A stretch of DNA of 64,000 nucleotides from Triplophysa rosa (taxonomy: Eukaryota > Chordata > Actinopteri > Cypriniformes > Nemacheilidae). The stretch lies in NCBI RefSeq assembly GCF_024868665.1, contig NC_079901.1, positions 8,868,400 to 8,932,399 of the forward strand, written 5' to 3'. Of this stretch, positions 1 to 14,290 are shown one piece after another; the stretch's first letter is position 1, and the number at the start of each line of letters is the position of its first letter. The translations under genes were made by a program, and so were the position numbers. The notes below the pieces were generated by a model. It was not told where the DNA came from. It did no database searches and saw only the letters and a program-made list of their open reading frames with translations.

Positions 1-2229
1 CACGATTAATCGTTTGACAGCCCTGTTATTCTCACAATGTAGAGAAAATATACACACAGAAACAAACACGCACACAAAAAAAAACAATTCCCAGTAAACA
101 CAAGCTGTTGCTTTCCTTCAGACAAAAATACTGCAAACATAAAACGAATATCAAAGAAACAAATGTCTTTGTTAAAAACCAGCTAGAATCAATAGGCCAA
201 AGTACAGAGTTGGTTTTAAAGCCCCACTGCAATGCCTTGGAACGCGCAGCATTATTTGATGTGTTGACGTAATTTCAACTGATAATGCAGAGAGCGCGAG
301 ACATATCGAGTGACCCCGCCCCCTTTTGAAATGACCAATAGCGTTTCGTTTACGGCACAATCAGCCTGGCAAAGCTGCATTTTGAAGTCTTTCAAGTCTT
401 TTGAAAAGAATAGAAAGATCAGTGATAGCAGTGATGTGTCATTTGAAGCTTTTTATTTACGTTGGTGAGTGACATGGCGTTTGTCTTCTCCTTTACTCAT
501 CAAGGCTGCGATGTCCGATCTCTTCCATATAGCCTTAACATACAACACTCTGTGTAGACTTGAAATGGGTCAGGCATACATTTTATTTTCTCAGCGGATT
601 TGCGCGTATGGTCACTCAGCTCTGTGCTATCATGTCTCTGAACCGGAGGACACTCACATGCAACCGCTAGCGTGACACTAACGCGAAATTTAATGTCGAT
701 GGTTACACTGTCTGGATCATCCCCCATCTCCCATCTAGTGCATTATGTTTCATTCACCATGTAGGACATAATAAATCTGCGAACAAGAAGCTGATTTGAG
801 GCACCGCTTCCGCATCTTTCATTGTGAAGGGGGCGGGACTCTTCGGATTCTTAAGCGGATCTGATTGGACGAGAATTTTGATGAGAGGCTGAAGTGTAGC
901 ATGATGTGATGGAATTTCTAGATTTTTTTGAGCGCACGTGCCACACTGTCAGTTTTGAGCACTTATATCTTCTAAATGGGAATTTTGTTAGCGCGTATGA
1001 GCATATCAGTTCATTGACGTCCTTAAGGCTAAGAAAAACGTTCATTTTGATTTCACTGAGGCTTTAAATTGAACCAAGGCAGTCTGTGTGCTTTCTTACA
1101 AAACAGCGAATTAACATTATTTCTGTTCTTCATAATCTTCTTAAAAAAAACTGAACAGCAAACAATGTTTATTTGCTTGTCTGCCAATAACCTCCTACTA
1201 TATCTTAACAGATCAGCTTGTCCATAACACATTTAGCAAAATGTTTCTGTTCTGTATGGCTTTAATCAACTCCAGACTCAAACTAAACACAATCTGATTC
1301 TCTTCCTCGCTCTCCCTCTTTCTCTCTTCATTTTAATTTACTCTCATTCTGTGCCTCGTCCTTGCATTTAAAGCAACTTCAAAGCATGCAGGCTAAAGGC
1401 TCTGTTCTCTGCTCTTTTCTGCTATCCACGTGTAAACAGACACATTTAAGACAGCATGTACATATACACATGCACACACACAAACACACTGATGTTAGTC
1501 GTAGGTGTATAAACGATTTTTCATTGAATATATGTAAAATATTCATGAGAGCAGTTCTTTGTTATGGTTTTGGTACATTCATGTTGTGCACCAATTAACT
1601 TGTATATGTTAATTTTATGAATATAATGAATCTCTTTAAAAGAATAAATCACATCATGAATGGGCATTGTTGAGTAACAACAATGTTCTTCAATCCTGAT
1701 CTTCAATAAAAATACCCACAAATGCAAAACGGTCATTTTTCTGGGAATGGTGCAAATGCTAGGCTATTAGTTGACATTAACGCTAAAACAACTTGAGGGC
1801 GCTACATTATATCAATTATTTCAATTAATTCTGCATTCCCAAAAAAACGATGTCGAGAGCAAAACATAATGTTTTAATTAACCTATAATTTTTGCCTCTA
1901 TATTTGTTTGAAACAAAAAATGCTAATTACTTACATTAATATTTTTACATGTGTTGATAACATCAAATGTTTTAATACTTGATTTATGTTTTAATTAAAC
2001 AAACAAGCTATAGATTTCAGCTTTTTAAAGCCGGATCTATGTAGAATTGTATTTCTCTTTTCTATACAGAAATATCTGATATTCCAATGAAAAGAAAGGT
2101 TTTAAAAATAATATTCATCTTGCATTGCATACAGAACAGAAATAAAATCATCAAACAATATGTAATGTCAAATAATGACTATGACTTAATAATGACTATC
2201 TGCAGTAAAAAAAAAAAAAGCTTGCACAC
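1..2229. other. dner intron 6 (partial), no exon seen
   Basis: The dner donor at 2229 opens an intron that runs off the left edge. I see no cysteine-patterned EGF exon on the minus strand here. Bases 1-26 look like the end of a hAT-type MITE, with a terminal segment ending in GACAGCCCT that resembles the element ends at 31237 and 62128. The rest is AT-rich sequence without recognisable features. Confidence 0.5.
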
Positions 2230-5200
2230 CTGGTTGGCAGGTACAAGTGTAGTTTTGTCCTTCATCTCTCTGTCTGAGATCAGCACAGGTGCCGTTATTC
2301 TCACAGGGATTTACGTGGCACGCGTCAAACTCCTCGCAGAAGATTCCAGAATAGCCATCCCCACACTGGCAGTAAAACGTGTCCTATATTTCACATTTAC
2401 ACACAGTCAAATCACACAGAAAGCACACAGACCCTCAACATTTGAAACGAATAATAGTTTCAAGTATGAACAGATTCTTGAACAGTATGACAACAGTAAT
2501 CTGGTCCTTTCAACCCTACGTATAAAACAACAAATATGAGTGTGCATAACGGTCATTATTATAAGAGGTCATTACCACAGAAGACTGGGTGATGCATTTT
2601 CCTTTCCCACAGCATTGTGGGTCACTGAAACCTCTGCCGGGTTCCATGCAGTTATTGGTTTTTACCATGAGGTGCAGCCTCAAAGTGACCTCTGGACCAG
2701 AGGGTGTCCCAACATGCAGTACACCTACATGAAAAAAATAACTAAATTATCAATAGTTTGACATTTTTGTACCAGCGTATCGTTTTTTTGTTCTGTTGAA
2801 GAACAAGAATTTAATAAAGCAACCTTTGACTACTTATAACATTCTTACAAATATCTTCTTCCGTGTTTATCAGAACAAAGAAATTTATACAGGTTTGGAA
2901 CAACTTTAGGGGGGGAAGTAATTCATGACAGAATTTATCCCTTTAATATCCCTTTAAAGTATATGAATTTATTTTATCAACCAGCTTTAGAAGCACTAAT
3001 AAAAATACTGTTGCAAATAAGAAATATTGCTAATGAATAACCAAGGCTAGAAATGGGGGAAACATCAGGGGACGGAGTCCAGGTAGTAAATTTTAGGGGG
3101 GGGGAGAGTTCCACCTCAAAACATACAGGATTTCTTTAATCCATGAAATAGACTCCAAACACTATGCACATTTCATACATACATACATAAAGTATCATTT
3201 TCTGCATTTATGATAAAAAAGTCTCCCCAGTAAATCTTGTTAATTTTCTGCACTGTGTATAGCAAAAAATAATGGTAACCTTAAGCAAAAATCGTATATA
3301 ATTTGAAAAATAATAAATCTACACTATACAAAGTACAATACCTGTTTTTTCCTAAAGACACTGCATTTTGAATTCACAGTTTACTACATTAAACATTAAC
3401 CATACAAAGCAAATCAGTATGTTTCAATAATATTCTTTGTTATTTCTTCCTGGTTCAGGTGCTGATATTTTATAACATCTAAATCAACCGCATCTTCCTG
3501 CTTCCTCTCATAAATAAACACAGACAGAGAACAGTCACGTACACGTTCACAAACACACACCGCAGCGCCTCAAGGGCGGGCCATCATGAGACTGATGCAG
3601 AGGCTGAAGATGTTTGGCTCACAAAACCAGACAAGGTCAAATGAAATGCGCCTAGACGCACATTCAGAATGGCACACAAACTAAATTGAAAACAGACTTG
3701 CTCAAAGATCGTTTAAAGGTAAAGCCACGAATGACATATAAGGGGTGTGCTACTACGTGATGATTCCAAATGCGGCTGACACGCAGCCACATGTGCGAGA
3801 TCAGACACACTTACTGATGAAGTAGTTGTGCCCGAATGGCAGAGACTGGTCGGGTAGGACCAATCCATCCGAGCTCTGTTGAAACCACATGATTGTGCCA
3901 TCAGCAACAGAGCACTGCTCATAACCAGCTTCACCTACACGCCACAACACGGCAGAGCTGCTCACGTTCCCCACCAACCTACAGAGAGAGAGACATTCTT
4001 GAAACACCTCGAAATAGCACTTTTTATTAAATGACTCATTCAGAAATCAAAGAAGAGAACAGCTGCTTTCATTTTCTCACGCTCCAAAATACAATCACAG
4101 TTGCACAGTTTCTTACTTCACAGCTGTTTCCTCGGCGACCTCCATGGAAACGGTCATCATGCCGGCAGATTCTCCTCCGGCGGTACTCACGCACTCAGCT
4201 TCATCCGTGATCTACAACACATCCCGAGTCATTACTGATGTAGGTAACTACTGCTCTACACGCTTAAACGGGCACACGCTTCGCTTTAATTCGTTTACCC
4301 ATGCAAACGCACACCTGCTCACCTGTTGATCCTCCCACAATATCTCCACCACCTTTTGACCTGGCTTGGCTTGCCACGGTTCCAGGGTGGGCGGAGCCTG
4401 AGTAGTGGTGGGGACTGTGGTTGGCTGAAAGACTTGAGTGGTGGTCGCAGGGGTGGCCGGAGTGGCGGGCGTGGCGTGTTCCGGCACCAGGCTCTCGGCG
4501 AGGTCCCAGGTGGACTCGGACAGGTCAAAGGTCAAGGTCGGCAGGTCACAACAGACGCCGCCGTAACCCTCGCTGCACTCGCATACGAACCCATCCCCCT
4601 CGCCGTCCTGGCTACAGTTGCCATGGAGACAGGGGCTGCTGGCACAGGGATCTGCAAAAAACTGCGACCAATAAAACAACGACGAGATGTGAGAATCGCA
4701 TAATAATAAACCTTTTGCTCCTGTCACGCTGGATAGGAGGAGGCAGCGATTACAGCAGGAAAGAATGCAGCCATCATTTCAAGTAAACACGAAAGAACAA
4801 AATTGATTTGGAAAATGAAACCGCATAAAATAATATAATAAAATTACTGGGTGTAACGGAGGAGAGCTATTAGTACTGTGAATAAAAGGTACAATAAAAG
4901 ATATAGAGCTCAATGAAATACAATAGGAATTCCATTATCATAAACAACCATTCTATGTTCCCCAAGTTGTAATTTAACATAAATGATGTATTTCCTATTT
5001 AAAGCTATACTGAATAATAGATGTAAATAATGAAGAATACTTTCTAAATCCTAGTCACGAGTAATGGAAAGCAATGCTGAATACAGTGGATTACAATCAG
5101 ATGAGACTCAAGAGATTAAAGACACTTTAACAGGTAACTGATCCTTTGTTAAGCTCTGAGCTCAGATGGGCTTTAATGAACATGGTTTTCATGACAATGT

Positions 5201-8200
5201 GCTCGCAAGGTGATTAAAAATACATATTGTACACTGAAGTCTGAACTATTGGGTGTGTCATTTTTATCAGGTGTTTTCCTTTAATGAAATTGTAAAATGA
5301 TGCAGCAATCTGCTTATAAACTAAAGAAATTGTGACTGCCAGAATCAATTACTGTTGTGAACTGAAAAGAGAATCTAATTTGAGGCAATTGTAATAACAT
5401 GGTGTATTTGAACACAATAACAGTCTTTGTTTCTGGGCAATTCCAGCACTATGGATTTGACATTTACAGTCAAAACTTGAAATATAAATTCTCAGAGAAT
5501 GTATTGATTATGTATGTGTTTCATCATTTACTCATGTCATTTTAAACCTGTATGACTTTCTTTCTTCTGCAGAACACAAAAGAAGATATTTTGAAGAATG
5601 TTGGTAACCGAACAACATTGGCCCCCTATTGACTTCGATTGAATGGACACAAAACCACTGAGACATTTCTCAAAATATCTATGTTTGTGTTTCACAGAAG
5701 AGTCACATACAGTTAAATGAATAAATGAGAATTTTTATTTTTGGTGTGAACTACCCTTTTAAATTGTAGCCAAAAAGTGTCTTCACTGCTGTTATCCAAC
5801 GTTTTTCATGGCATAGGGCATCATGGTTTTACCAATCTGTGTTTAAACAGTGTAAAATGCACAAAAAATCACGGAGGACTTGCATAAACGATGGCAGGTG
5901 GCAACAGTTGCTATGATTTGGCAATAATGTTTTGGAGGCGGAGCTTAGTAGAGGTTCAATTACATTTCACACCTTTCAGTCACCTGGACATCACAACAAG
6001 TATCGTAAGTGAGATTTGACATAATTCCATCTTAAAAGAGCCTAAACCTAAAAGCTGTGCTAGTGCTTCTGCATTTTGAGTTTCAGAAAGAAAACAGAAG
6101 GAACACAATGTTCCTGATATACACCCGCAGCAAGCTTGCAAACCCACTGTCATCTGACTATTAATAGAGAAAGTGTGTGAGCATGTCCTGTGCTGTATGT
6201 GTGTGAGAAAGAATTCATCCATACCAACTGCTGTATTAATATTATGAAATTATGAGAAAAAGAAAATATTTTATTTGTTCTTTCAGACAGACAGTGTACA
6301 CACGCAAATAGCATCAAAGAGAAGGTACAGTATGTAATGGAAGTTTGTGATTGGCTCACAGCCATTAAGCATCACAGGAAGCCCTGAATGAATACTAACA
6401 AACCTGCAGATGTAAGACGCATTACAGTTTATAGTATTCAAGCTCACAGACACAGTGGGATGGAGATTGCATCAGAAAAACTCTTTGTTGTACAGCAGAA
6501 AGTGACACATTCATCAGAAGGGAACAGTCGTGCCACCAATTACCCAGAGAGATGAGGCCAAATCAGTGAGGAAAACTGCTGAATTAAAAATTCTTGGGAA
6601 AAAAGTACTTATTTGTGGCTCTAAACAAGGTAAGATTAAAGAGTTCAGATGATTGTTATAACAAAAAGATACTTGGTATCCTCTCTCAATAGAATGTGAG
6701 GTAGTCTTCCCATGCTAAACTCGCTTGCTAAATTTGACCGGATTATATTTCAAGTGGGTAATGTTGAGGCAAGATGTTTTTTGCCCACCTGCCCCCATTC
6801 TACCCTTCAAACTTCAAACTTTCAGATTATGCACTGATGTACATATAGTCAAAAACAATTAGTCTGATGCATGCACACAAGCAACACTGTATGGCTCATG
6901 TAGAATTTCTTCATATTTACGTAGCCATGCTAAAATTTCAAGACTACACACTCTACATGACAGGATAATATTTCATGGGGGGTAATATTGGGGCAGGATT
7001 TGTTTTGCCCACCTGTCTCCATTCTACCCCCTCAAACTTATGCATAAAACCACATATACTCAAAAACAATTAGTTTGATGCATGCACACAAGCAACACTA
7101 GCTACGTTTACATGGACCAATGTAATCCAAATAAAAGTCCAATCCGAATGAAAATGTTCCATGTAAACACGTCAATCAGATTAAAAATGTCCAAACCGAT
7201 TGAAATTTCAGTCGGATTGTAAGGGGTGGTTTATGCTGTTTCTAATGTGCTTGATAGGACATATAAACACTTGATCAGATTGAAAACCGAATTAGGAAGT
7301 TATGTGCATGTGCAAAGACTGGGTTGTTCAGACGTAAGGGCGTATGACACACGGAACGAACAGCTGTTGATAAAGAAATAAAAAGCCATACACCAAAGCG
7401 GTACAAATTTCCATAGGCTTGTAATCTCTAAATTAACGTATTAATATTGTTACGCATTTAAAATGTCAAGTATTTCCCTGGAGTGAGTTTTTAACCGCAA
7501 TTTTCTTCTTAAAACATCATATTTGCAGATGTACATACATACTAAAATATCTAATCATAAAATTTCATTTGTATTTGTAGTTACCGAACATTTATTTTAT
7601 TTATAGTTTACTTACATGTGCTTTGGAAGGACCTACTGGTTTTAACATGGTAAATCTCTGTGTAAATCGACCTTGCTTCTTTGATATGTAGACATTATTT
7701 TGCGTTTATGAACTGTACATTATTATGCTGCGTCTGTGGCATAAAATATTGGGGCAGGATCTGGTTTACCCACCTGCCTGTATCCTACACTCTAAATTGT
7801 ATGCTTTGATGCACATATAGTCAAAACCAATTAGTTTGATGCATGCATACAGGACACAATGGGCCCTATTTTAACGATCTAAGCGCATGGTCTTAAGCGT
7901 ACAGTGCAGGTGCACTCAGGGCGTGTCCGAATCCACTTTTGCTAGTTTAACGACGGGAAAATGGTCGGCGCGTGGTTTGTATCTTTATGTACACAATATT
8001 AATCTTTTACATTGTAATCCATTTATTTTTTATATTTGCCATGTTTAAAAGTGTGTGCTCCTGCCCTTCCCTCTGTGTAATAAGTAAAGTGAAAGCGCAT
8101 TGTGGACCCGCCCAGGGGCGCATTTTCTACTAACGCGCTCTTTAAATAACAAAAAAATATTGCGCCATTGACTTTAGACTTTAGACCAGGTTTGAGTTGG

Positions 8201-11200
8201 TCTATGGCGCAGTCTATTTTCAGTTCTTCAAAATAGCAACGCGTCAACAATGCGCCTGAAAATACCTCTTTTTTAGACCAGCATGCCCAATGAGCTCAAA
8301 TGCATTTGCTATTTAAACAATGTGCCGCAGGACGGGAAAATGAGAACTGCATCGGGCTGAAACTAGCAAAAACACTTGCGCTGCGCCGGGTGTACAATAG
8401 GGCCCAATATATGTCTTGTGCTGAATTTCTTCATAGTTACATAGACATGCTAAAATTTCAAGGGGAAACACTACATGTTATGTATGACTGGTTAATATTT
8501 CAAGGGGGTTAATATTGGTGCAGGATCTGTTTTGCCAACCTGCATGCATTCTAGCCCCCCTCAAACTTATTCACTGATGCACATCTAGTCAAATACAATT
8601 AGTTTGATGCATGCACTCAAGCAACACTGTAAGTCTCATGTAGAAGTTCTTCATATTTACATAAACATGCTAAATGTGAAGGCCACACACACTACATGTT
8701 ACACATGACAGAATATTTCAATAGGGGTAATATTGGGGCAGGATCGGTTAAGCTAATCCTGCCTGCATTCTACCCCCTAAAATTTAAGTGCACTTAAATG
8801 CACATATAGTCAAAAACCCAAGAAAGCAACCATCATGATCATTTATTCATAGTGGCAAAGACAATCTAATATTTCAAGGGCACACACACCCAGAACATTC
8901 AAGCTTAAATTGCAACAAACGTGGTTGTTTATTTACATTGCCAAACTTCAAATATGAGAAAAGAGTAGCCATAAAAAGTGGTCTATACAGCCCATTTTGA
9001 TTTTTTTTAGTTTTTATGATTAACCATCTTGTGGCCTGAAAACCTGCTACCATACTGCTAAAATGACATTCACATTAAGATTATTGACTTTCGTATTAAA
9101 ACAAAACTAGCATTATTGGTCCTCATTGCATTATTAGTGAATTGAAAAAAGTACTTATTAGACTTGAGAGTGAAAGCAGAGGCAAAACAAATTTGTTTGG
9201 CACACAAAGCAATCAATAACTTCATAAAAAGCAAATACGAAGAAGATCAGACTGGACATACTGCTAAGAACTTATTTTTATTTCACAGAAGAAAGTCACA
9301 CAGGTTTGGAATGAGAGTAAATAATTGAAAATTCATTTTTGTACTTGTCCTTGACAGTTAGGGCTCTCTTAGCTTACTTTTTACCTGAATGTTCCCCCTC
9401 TGCAAATTACAGAACCTTTGATGTCTTCCCAAATATCCATCTTTTCCTTTTACACCCTCAACTCCCATTTTACTAATTAAATGAATGCTCAAAGGAGCTG
9501 TTTTAATGAGGCCTGGTTAGAAAACCTAACTCCAGCGCTAGACATACTGCTCATAAACTGTAATCTATACCATCAATATCAATCAAACTGTTAATCCAAA
9601 ACAGACAACCCTATCAATATTTATCTACATTCATGTCATTTCAAGCACATATGCTGTTACTTTTGTTCTGTAGAAATTCTTGAAGAACTGTTTAACAGCT
9701 CTTGCTCCAAAAAGAAAATTTTGGTTTTTGTGGTCGTGAAAAATGACAAAATGTATTTTGGGTGAACTATTCTGTACAGCTGAAAGGTTTGAAGTAGCAA
9801 TGGTCAGTCCAGCTCTTTCTTTAATATTAATGTATTCCCCACGGCTGCTCGACAAGCTTAAATCAAAGCCAAGAGACCAAAGAGAAGAGAAAAACAGCAC
9901 ACGGCCTGTCTTGTGATCACATACCCACTAACCAGGTCTGTCTTTAGAAATATACAAACATCGATGTCTTCAGTTAATAATCAACATAAAAACATGCTTA
10001 TAAAAACATGCTTTCTGGTGACTCATACACAGTCGCCCCACATCAGCTACCGCACAACACCCCAGCCTAAGGTTAAAAGAACTTCTCAAGGGTAAAATAC
10101 ACCTAACTTACAGTACATCAAACCATTTTACTTCATACTCACTTTCTCTAAATGTACAAAACGCAATCACATTTATTTCAGAAAATAACCTAACATCCTC
10201 ACAGACAAATATTTTAGCACAGTGATTGAAGTTTGAAACATGGCTGTCTCACTTCAGGATGAATGAAGAACACCGGCCTCGCCTGAGGAAATGGAACACT
10301 GACATCACAATGACTTCAGGAGTCTTCTCGACCAATCACAGTGGAGCTGATCAGCCCTGTCATCCAACCGCACAGCAGCGTCCTTTCTGTCTGCATTCAG
10401 GGGAATGTTAATGAGCCGTTTGACGTCACGACACAGAGGATCGGACTTGAGTAAGGTTGAAGAAAGGACAATATGCTCTGATGCATGCAGCACAACATTT
10501 CCACACTTACAGCCTTACAAAAAAATCTGTTCCCTTTGTTCCCTAAGTACCTGTTCTCCAAAACAATTTAGTAGAAAACCACAAGACACAACCGCAGAGT
10601 GACACCTGTTGGTTTGCAAAATGGTCACCTCGTGAGATAGACGTACACACACACACAATACAGTATTTCTGTGGATCTTAATTCTGTTCCTAAGATTCAT
10701 TGGTGAGATTTAGGTCAGAGGCCGCAAATGTGTCAAGCTGCAACTCAGATTTAGATTTTAACTATGAAGCTGGTCTACATCCAATACACAAATATTATAT
10801 AAAATATGTAATGTTATATAAAATATAAAGTTGCATAATCTAGATCTTATTAGATAACAAGCTGCAAGGTTTGATTTTAAGCATTAATTTCACTGCGCTT
10901 TCAATCTTTGACTCAAGATATCAAGATTGTGATTTTACAGAATGTTCTTTACGTTGTAGGATGATTTTATGTAGAATACTTAAAAATCACAAAAATGTCC
11001 CAAATGTCCTCATCTATCCATATGTACCCTAAACCTGTACGTTCAAACAGCATATTTTGCATTGGACCATCACAAATTCACAACGCACAACACATCAAAA
11101 TAGATCATATACGACCCATTCACAAAAAGGTGTTTTGCACACTTGCATTATAAATTTGAATGAAAAGGTTATTCCTCCTTTTGCATTGATCTTAAAACAC

Positions 11201-11690
11201 AATGCTGAAAAGCAGGAGATACAACACAGACAGTTACACTGATCTTTACCTCTTACACTCACACACACAGCATCCTCTCCTCTCCTCCTATCTGTTGCCA
11301 CGGCAACACAGCACTCTCCTTCACATCACACCGATAGCACAAGCTCTTACAGACCTTCTGACACACACACGAAAACCTATTTACCCCAACGCAACTCTCA
11401 GCCCCTAGTAGATGTTTAGCACAAACACACTAAGTACACACCTCACAGTTCTGTCCTGTAAACCCCTGGCCGCAGATGCAAGCGTAAGTCCAAAGATCCG
11501 ACTGCATCTGGGTGCCGTCCTCAATCTCTCCCACCCGACTACAGATGCCACCGTTCAGACATGGTCTGCCCTCGCATGGGTCTGGCAGTGCGCTGGGGGT
11601 CTCGGTAGGGCTGGGACTGGCCATCAGTGGGGTCCCGAGTCCACCCCTCACCCTGAGGATGAGGAGGAGAGGAAGTATATAGCACTTCAT
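2230..11690 (-). CDS. dner: DNER, Delta/Notch-like EGF repeat-containing transmembrane receptor (5' half, partial)
   Basis: Six coding exons are visible: 11442-11690, 4323-4661, 4117-4211, 3815-3978, 2576-2724 and 2230-2383. All have GT/AG borders and phases that join without a break, giving about 383 residues. Exon 1 starts at ATG 11690 with a hydrophobic signal peptide followed by EGF-like repeat 1 (PCLNGGIC). Exon 2 carries EGF repeat 2 (ADPCASSPCLHGNC), a Thr/Pro linker and GQKVVEILW. Exons 3-5 encode the DNER-specific non-EGF segment (VLWRV, GLVLPDQSLPFGHNYFI). Exons 5-6 resume EGF repeats (CCGKGKC, EEFDACHVNPCENNGTC). Order, spacing and residues follow mammalian DNER, which is about 737 residues. 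The later EGF repeats, transmembrane helix and cytoplasmic tail are not in the window and should lie to the left of position 1. In mammals DNER is a neuronal type I membrane ligand for Notch. An upstream in-frame ATG at 11945 exists, but the signal peptide favours 11690. Confidence 0.93.
2795..2955. repeat. Angel-like MITE fragment in dner intron 5
   Basis: Contains the characteristic right half of the family seen repeatedly in this window: an ATATCTTCTT block, a TTTATACAGGTTTGGAACAA block, and the end ATTCATGACAGAATTT followed by CCCTTTAA. The left arm is degraded. Confidence 0.6.
5515..5765. repeat. Angel-like MITE in dner intron 1
   Basis: Shows the left-arm block ACACAAAAGAAGATATTTTG and the right-end block GTGAACTACCCTTTTAA of the same inverted-repeat family. 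It has no coding capacity. Confidence 0.65.
6680..8830. repeat. ~200-bp tandem repeat array in dner intron 1, interrupted by MITEs
   Basis: A unit of roughly 200 bp recurs. Its landmarks are GATGCACATATAGTCAAAA, TTAGTTTGATGCATGCA, TTCTTCATATTTAC, GCTAAAATTTCAA and ATATTGGGGCAGGAT. Copies are recognisable near 6690-6900, 6900-7100, 7740-7860, 8406-8640 and 8640-8830. Two insertions split the array: about 7100-7735 (it begins AGCTACGTTTACATGGA) and 7861-8405. Confidence 0.7.
7861..8405. mobile_element. 545-bp MITE with GGGCCC ends and AAT target duplication
   Basis: The element begins GGGCCCTATTTTAACGATCT and ends CCGGGTGTACAATAGGGCCC, so the outer bases are inverted. AAT flanks both sides (7858-7860 and 8406-8408). 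Removing it restores a continuous unit of the surrounding tandem repeat. A 3-bp duplication would fit a PIF/Harbinger-type mobiliser; that assignment is inference. Confidence 0.7.
10421..10428. promoter_or_regulatory. Full CRE palindrome (TGACGTCA) in dner intron 1
   Basis: A perfect cAMP-response element consensus lies about 1.3 kb inside dner, with an ACCAATCA motif about 90 bp away. This could be an intronic or alternative-promoter element. No expression evidence is available, and an 8-bp match can occur by chance. Confidence 0.25.
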
Positions 11691-12091
11691 GAGAGCGGTA
11701 CAGATGTGTCGCCTTCTTGTTTTTCTCTGTTCTGCATATGCTGGTAGAGAGCAGCTGTGTGGATTAGTGCCGTCTGCTTGCGACAGCTTGAGTGTGAGAG
11801 AGGTAATTTGCTTGAGTGTAAGGTCTGAGCGTGTTTGAAGGAGGAGAGAGAGAGGCGGAGAGGAAAGGAGAGAAGAGAGGAGGGGAGGGTACCGGTTCAG
11901 AGTGACGACACGTACATACTCCACCTCTCTCAAAGACGCATGCATGCGTTTTAATGTATATTGGTTTTTGCCGTGTCAGGGTGAATCTGGGTTAATAAAG
12001 AACCGCATGGTTTGATTAAGGATGTTTCGTTCTTTTTCTAAAACACAAAACAGAAAAGCATCACTATTAATATTGTGCATATTTTAAATTA

Positions 12092-12292
12092 AAGGGACAG
12101 TCCACCCAAAAATAAAAATTCTGACATCATTTATTCACCCTCATGTCATTCAAAACCTGTGACTCTTTCTTCTGTGGAACACAAAAGAAGATATTTTGAG
12201 AAATGTCTTAGTGGGTTTGTGTTCAGTTTCAGTGTTTGGTTCCCAACATTTTTCAAAATATCTTCTTTTGTGTTCTGCAGAAGATAAAAAGT
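12092..12292. repeat. Angel-like MITE (foldback)
   Basis: Starts AAAGGGACAGTCCACCCAAA. The left arm holds ACACAAAAGAAGATATTTTG and the right arm its inverse, CAAAATATCTTCTTTTGTGT, so the element can fold into a hairpin. Confidence 0.75.
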
Positions 12293-13361
12293 CAATATCA
12301 AACTTAGTCCAACACATTTGGACGGTGAGCCTGTTGTGAGATGTAGTTTATTGGGTTTATAGTGAGTTTATGAGGTACAAACCACCAGCCGCCCTCACTG
12401 TGTTTTCCTGACGATCTTCTCCTCAATTCCTCCTCCTGCTTGTTACCATGACAACCGCACTGGAAGTAGCACTATTACCGTTGCTCTGTATCACGATTTA
12501 ACATTCCCAATCCAGAAATATTGTTTTTTCTAATTAGCAGTTTATCAAGCAGTTCTAACAAGCAGTTCATTAATAGAGAGAACCGATCTTTCTAAAGCCT
12601 ACGGTAGTTGCAACACAGTATGAATGTTCATGAAGGTGTGGGCTAGCTGGTTTATGCTGGAAACTATTGATTTGATTCCGGTGCTGCTGTGACCAGAATA
12701 GTCATAGAATAGTCAGTTTATCAGTCAAACTACATGTAGATCTTTAACGCTGAGCCGGAAGTGATGAATATGTTAAACTAATTAAGAAATCTACTGGGAC
12801 CACCAGCATCCCAGGCTGGGAACCAGTTTCCTCAACACAACATACACTGGAGGAACACCAATCAGTTAGGGACAACGTTTGCACCTGGTTCCGTGTACCT
12901 GTCTACATCAAATGACATAGCTTTAAATGTACCTTTAACTTACAGTATTAGCCTAATAGCTATTAGCCTATATATGTGGCATCTCACGTAAGATTCACAT
13001 TATTCAAGTCTATACAGCTGAGCCAACAGCCTGTGGGTTGTGAGAGAGTAAAAAGACAGAAAACATTATACCTTGCTTTCACTTTCTCTAGTCAGAATAA
13101 GGCAAGTTACTATCTTAAAACCTACAGCACTTTAAATCAAGCCCAATGAAATGCAATATTTCTTTAATATGATCAAAATAAAAAAGGAAACTATTTTAGA
13201 CGCTGGACAATGGCGCCACCTACTGGACAAAAATGCCTGTGACAACCATATTTGGTTCCAAACCACCAACTATTATTTAAGGGGATCATATTGGATGGCT
13301 AAAACGAACATTATTGCGTGTATTTGGTGTAATACAGTGTGTTTACGCGGTTTACGGTTAA

Positions 13362-13922
13362 AGGGCTCATATGACAGGGCTAACACGAATATTATCATTT
13401 GTTTTAGATGTAATGCCATGTGTAAACACGATTTAAGGTTCAAAAACGCTGTATTTTCCACAAACTGCGCATGTTTGTATCACCTCTTTGCCCCGCCTCT
13501 CTGAAACACACAGATTTTTTACGAAGCTCATCGCTCTGAAAAGCGAGGTGTGCTATGATTGGCCAGTTAACCAGTGCGTAGTGATTGGTGGAATACTGCA
13601 AGCGTGTGACAGAAATGTAACGCCTCTTACCATATTTGGAACATCAGGTTCCGAAGCAATTGTACTGACAGGTACGCCCACCTTACTTGCGTATACATTT
13701 GGGCGGTCTTAGTCAAATCATACCACGAACTGACGTAGATTTGTGGGGGTGTGGTTACACGAGGCGTTTCAGGCAGGTCTGGGTGAGCATTCGCTTTTAG
13801 ATAGAATGTATCTTTTGTTCCCACACTTTTATTTATGCAATTTTACGTGTCTAATACATGCATGGGCAACTTATTACACACCAAAGACACAGAAAAACAT
13901 GTATGCGTGCCATATGACCCCT
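13362..13922. mobile_element. Nested copy of the same TTAA element (deletion derivative, 561 bp)
   Basis: Bounded by TTAA at 13358-13361 and 13923-13926. Ends read AGGGCTCATATGACAGG and, inverted, CATATGACCCCT. It sits at the internal TTAA of its own family sequence (consensus context AAGGTTAAAAAATGCTG), so the family has inserted into itself. Confidence 0.7.
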
Positions 13923-14290
13923 TTAAAAAAACACATTAGTTTTCACATACCGTGCATTCCTGTTGTTCCTCTGTGCCCCGCCTTTCTGAGACTCCTCGAT
14001 TTTTAAAGTCGCAGTGAAATTAAAAATGACAATTCTTATTTTTTCATGAAATATTGCAGAGTTTATAGTAAATAGCTTATCAATGTGGGTCATTTTCTTT
14101 TTAAAATTCATGTACCCTCCTAATCTTCAGTTAAAATCTGAAAATGCACTTCCGCCCTGAAATGACTATCCATCTCAAATGACGTAAATTAGACGTCTTG
14201 GCTGGAGCATCCGTTAACTCCTCCCCTTCAACTGTCAGTCAGCTGCCAGTTTCATTTCAAACTCAATGCAAAAGCTGTGTTTACACATCC

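Noticed and set aside
4326..4786. Plus-strand frames of 121-125 codons rich in Gly/Arg
   Set aside because: Opposite strand of dner exon 2.
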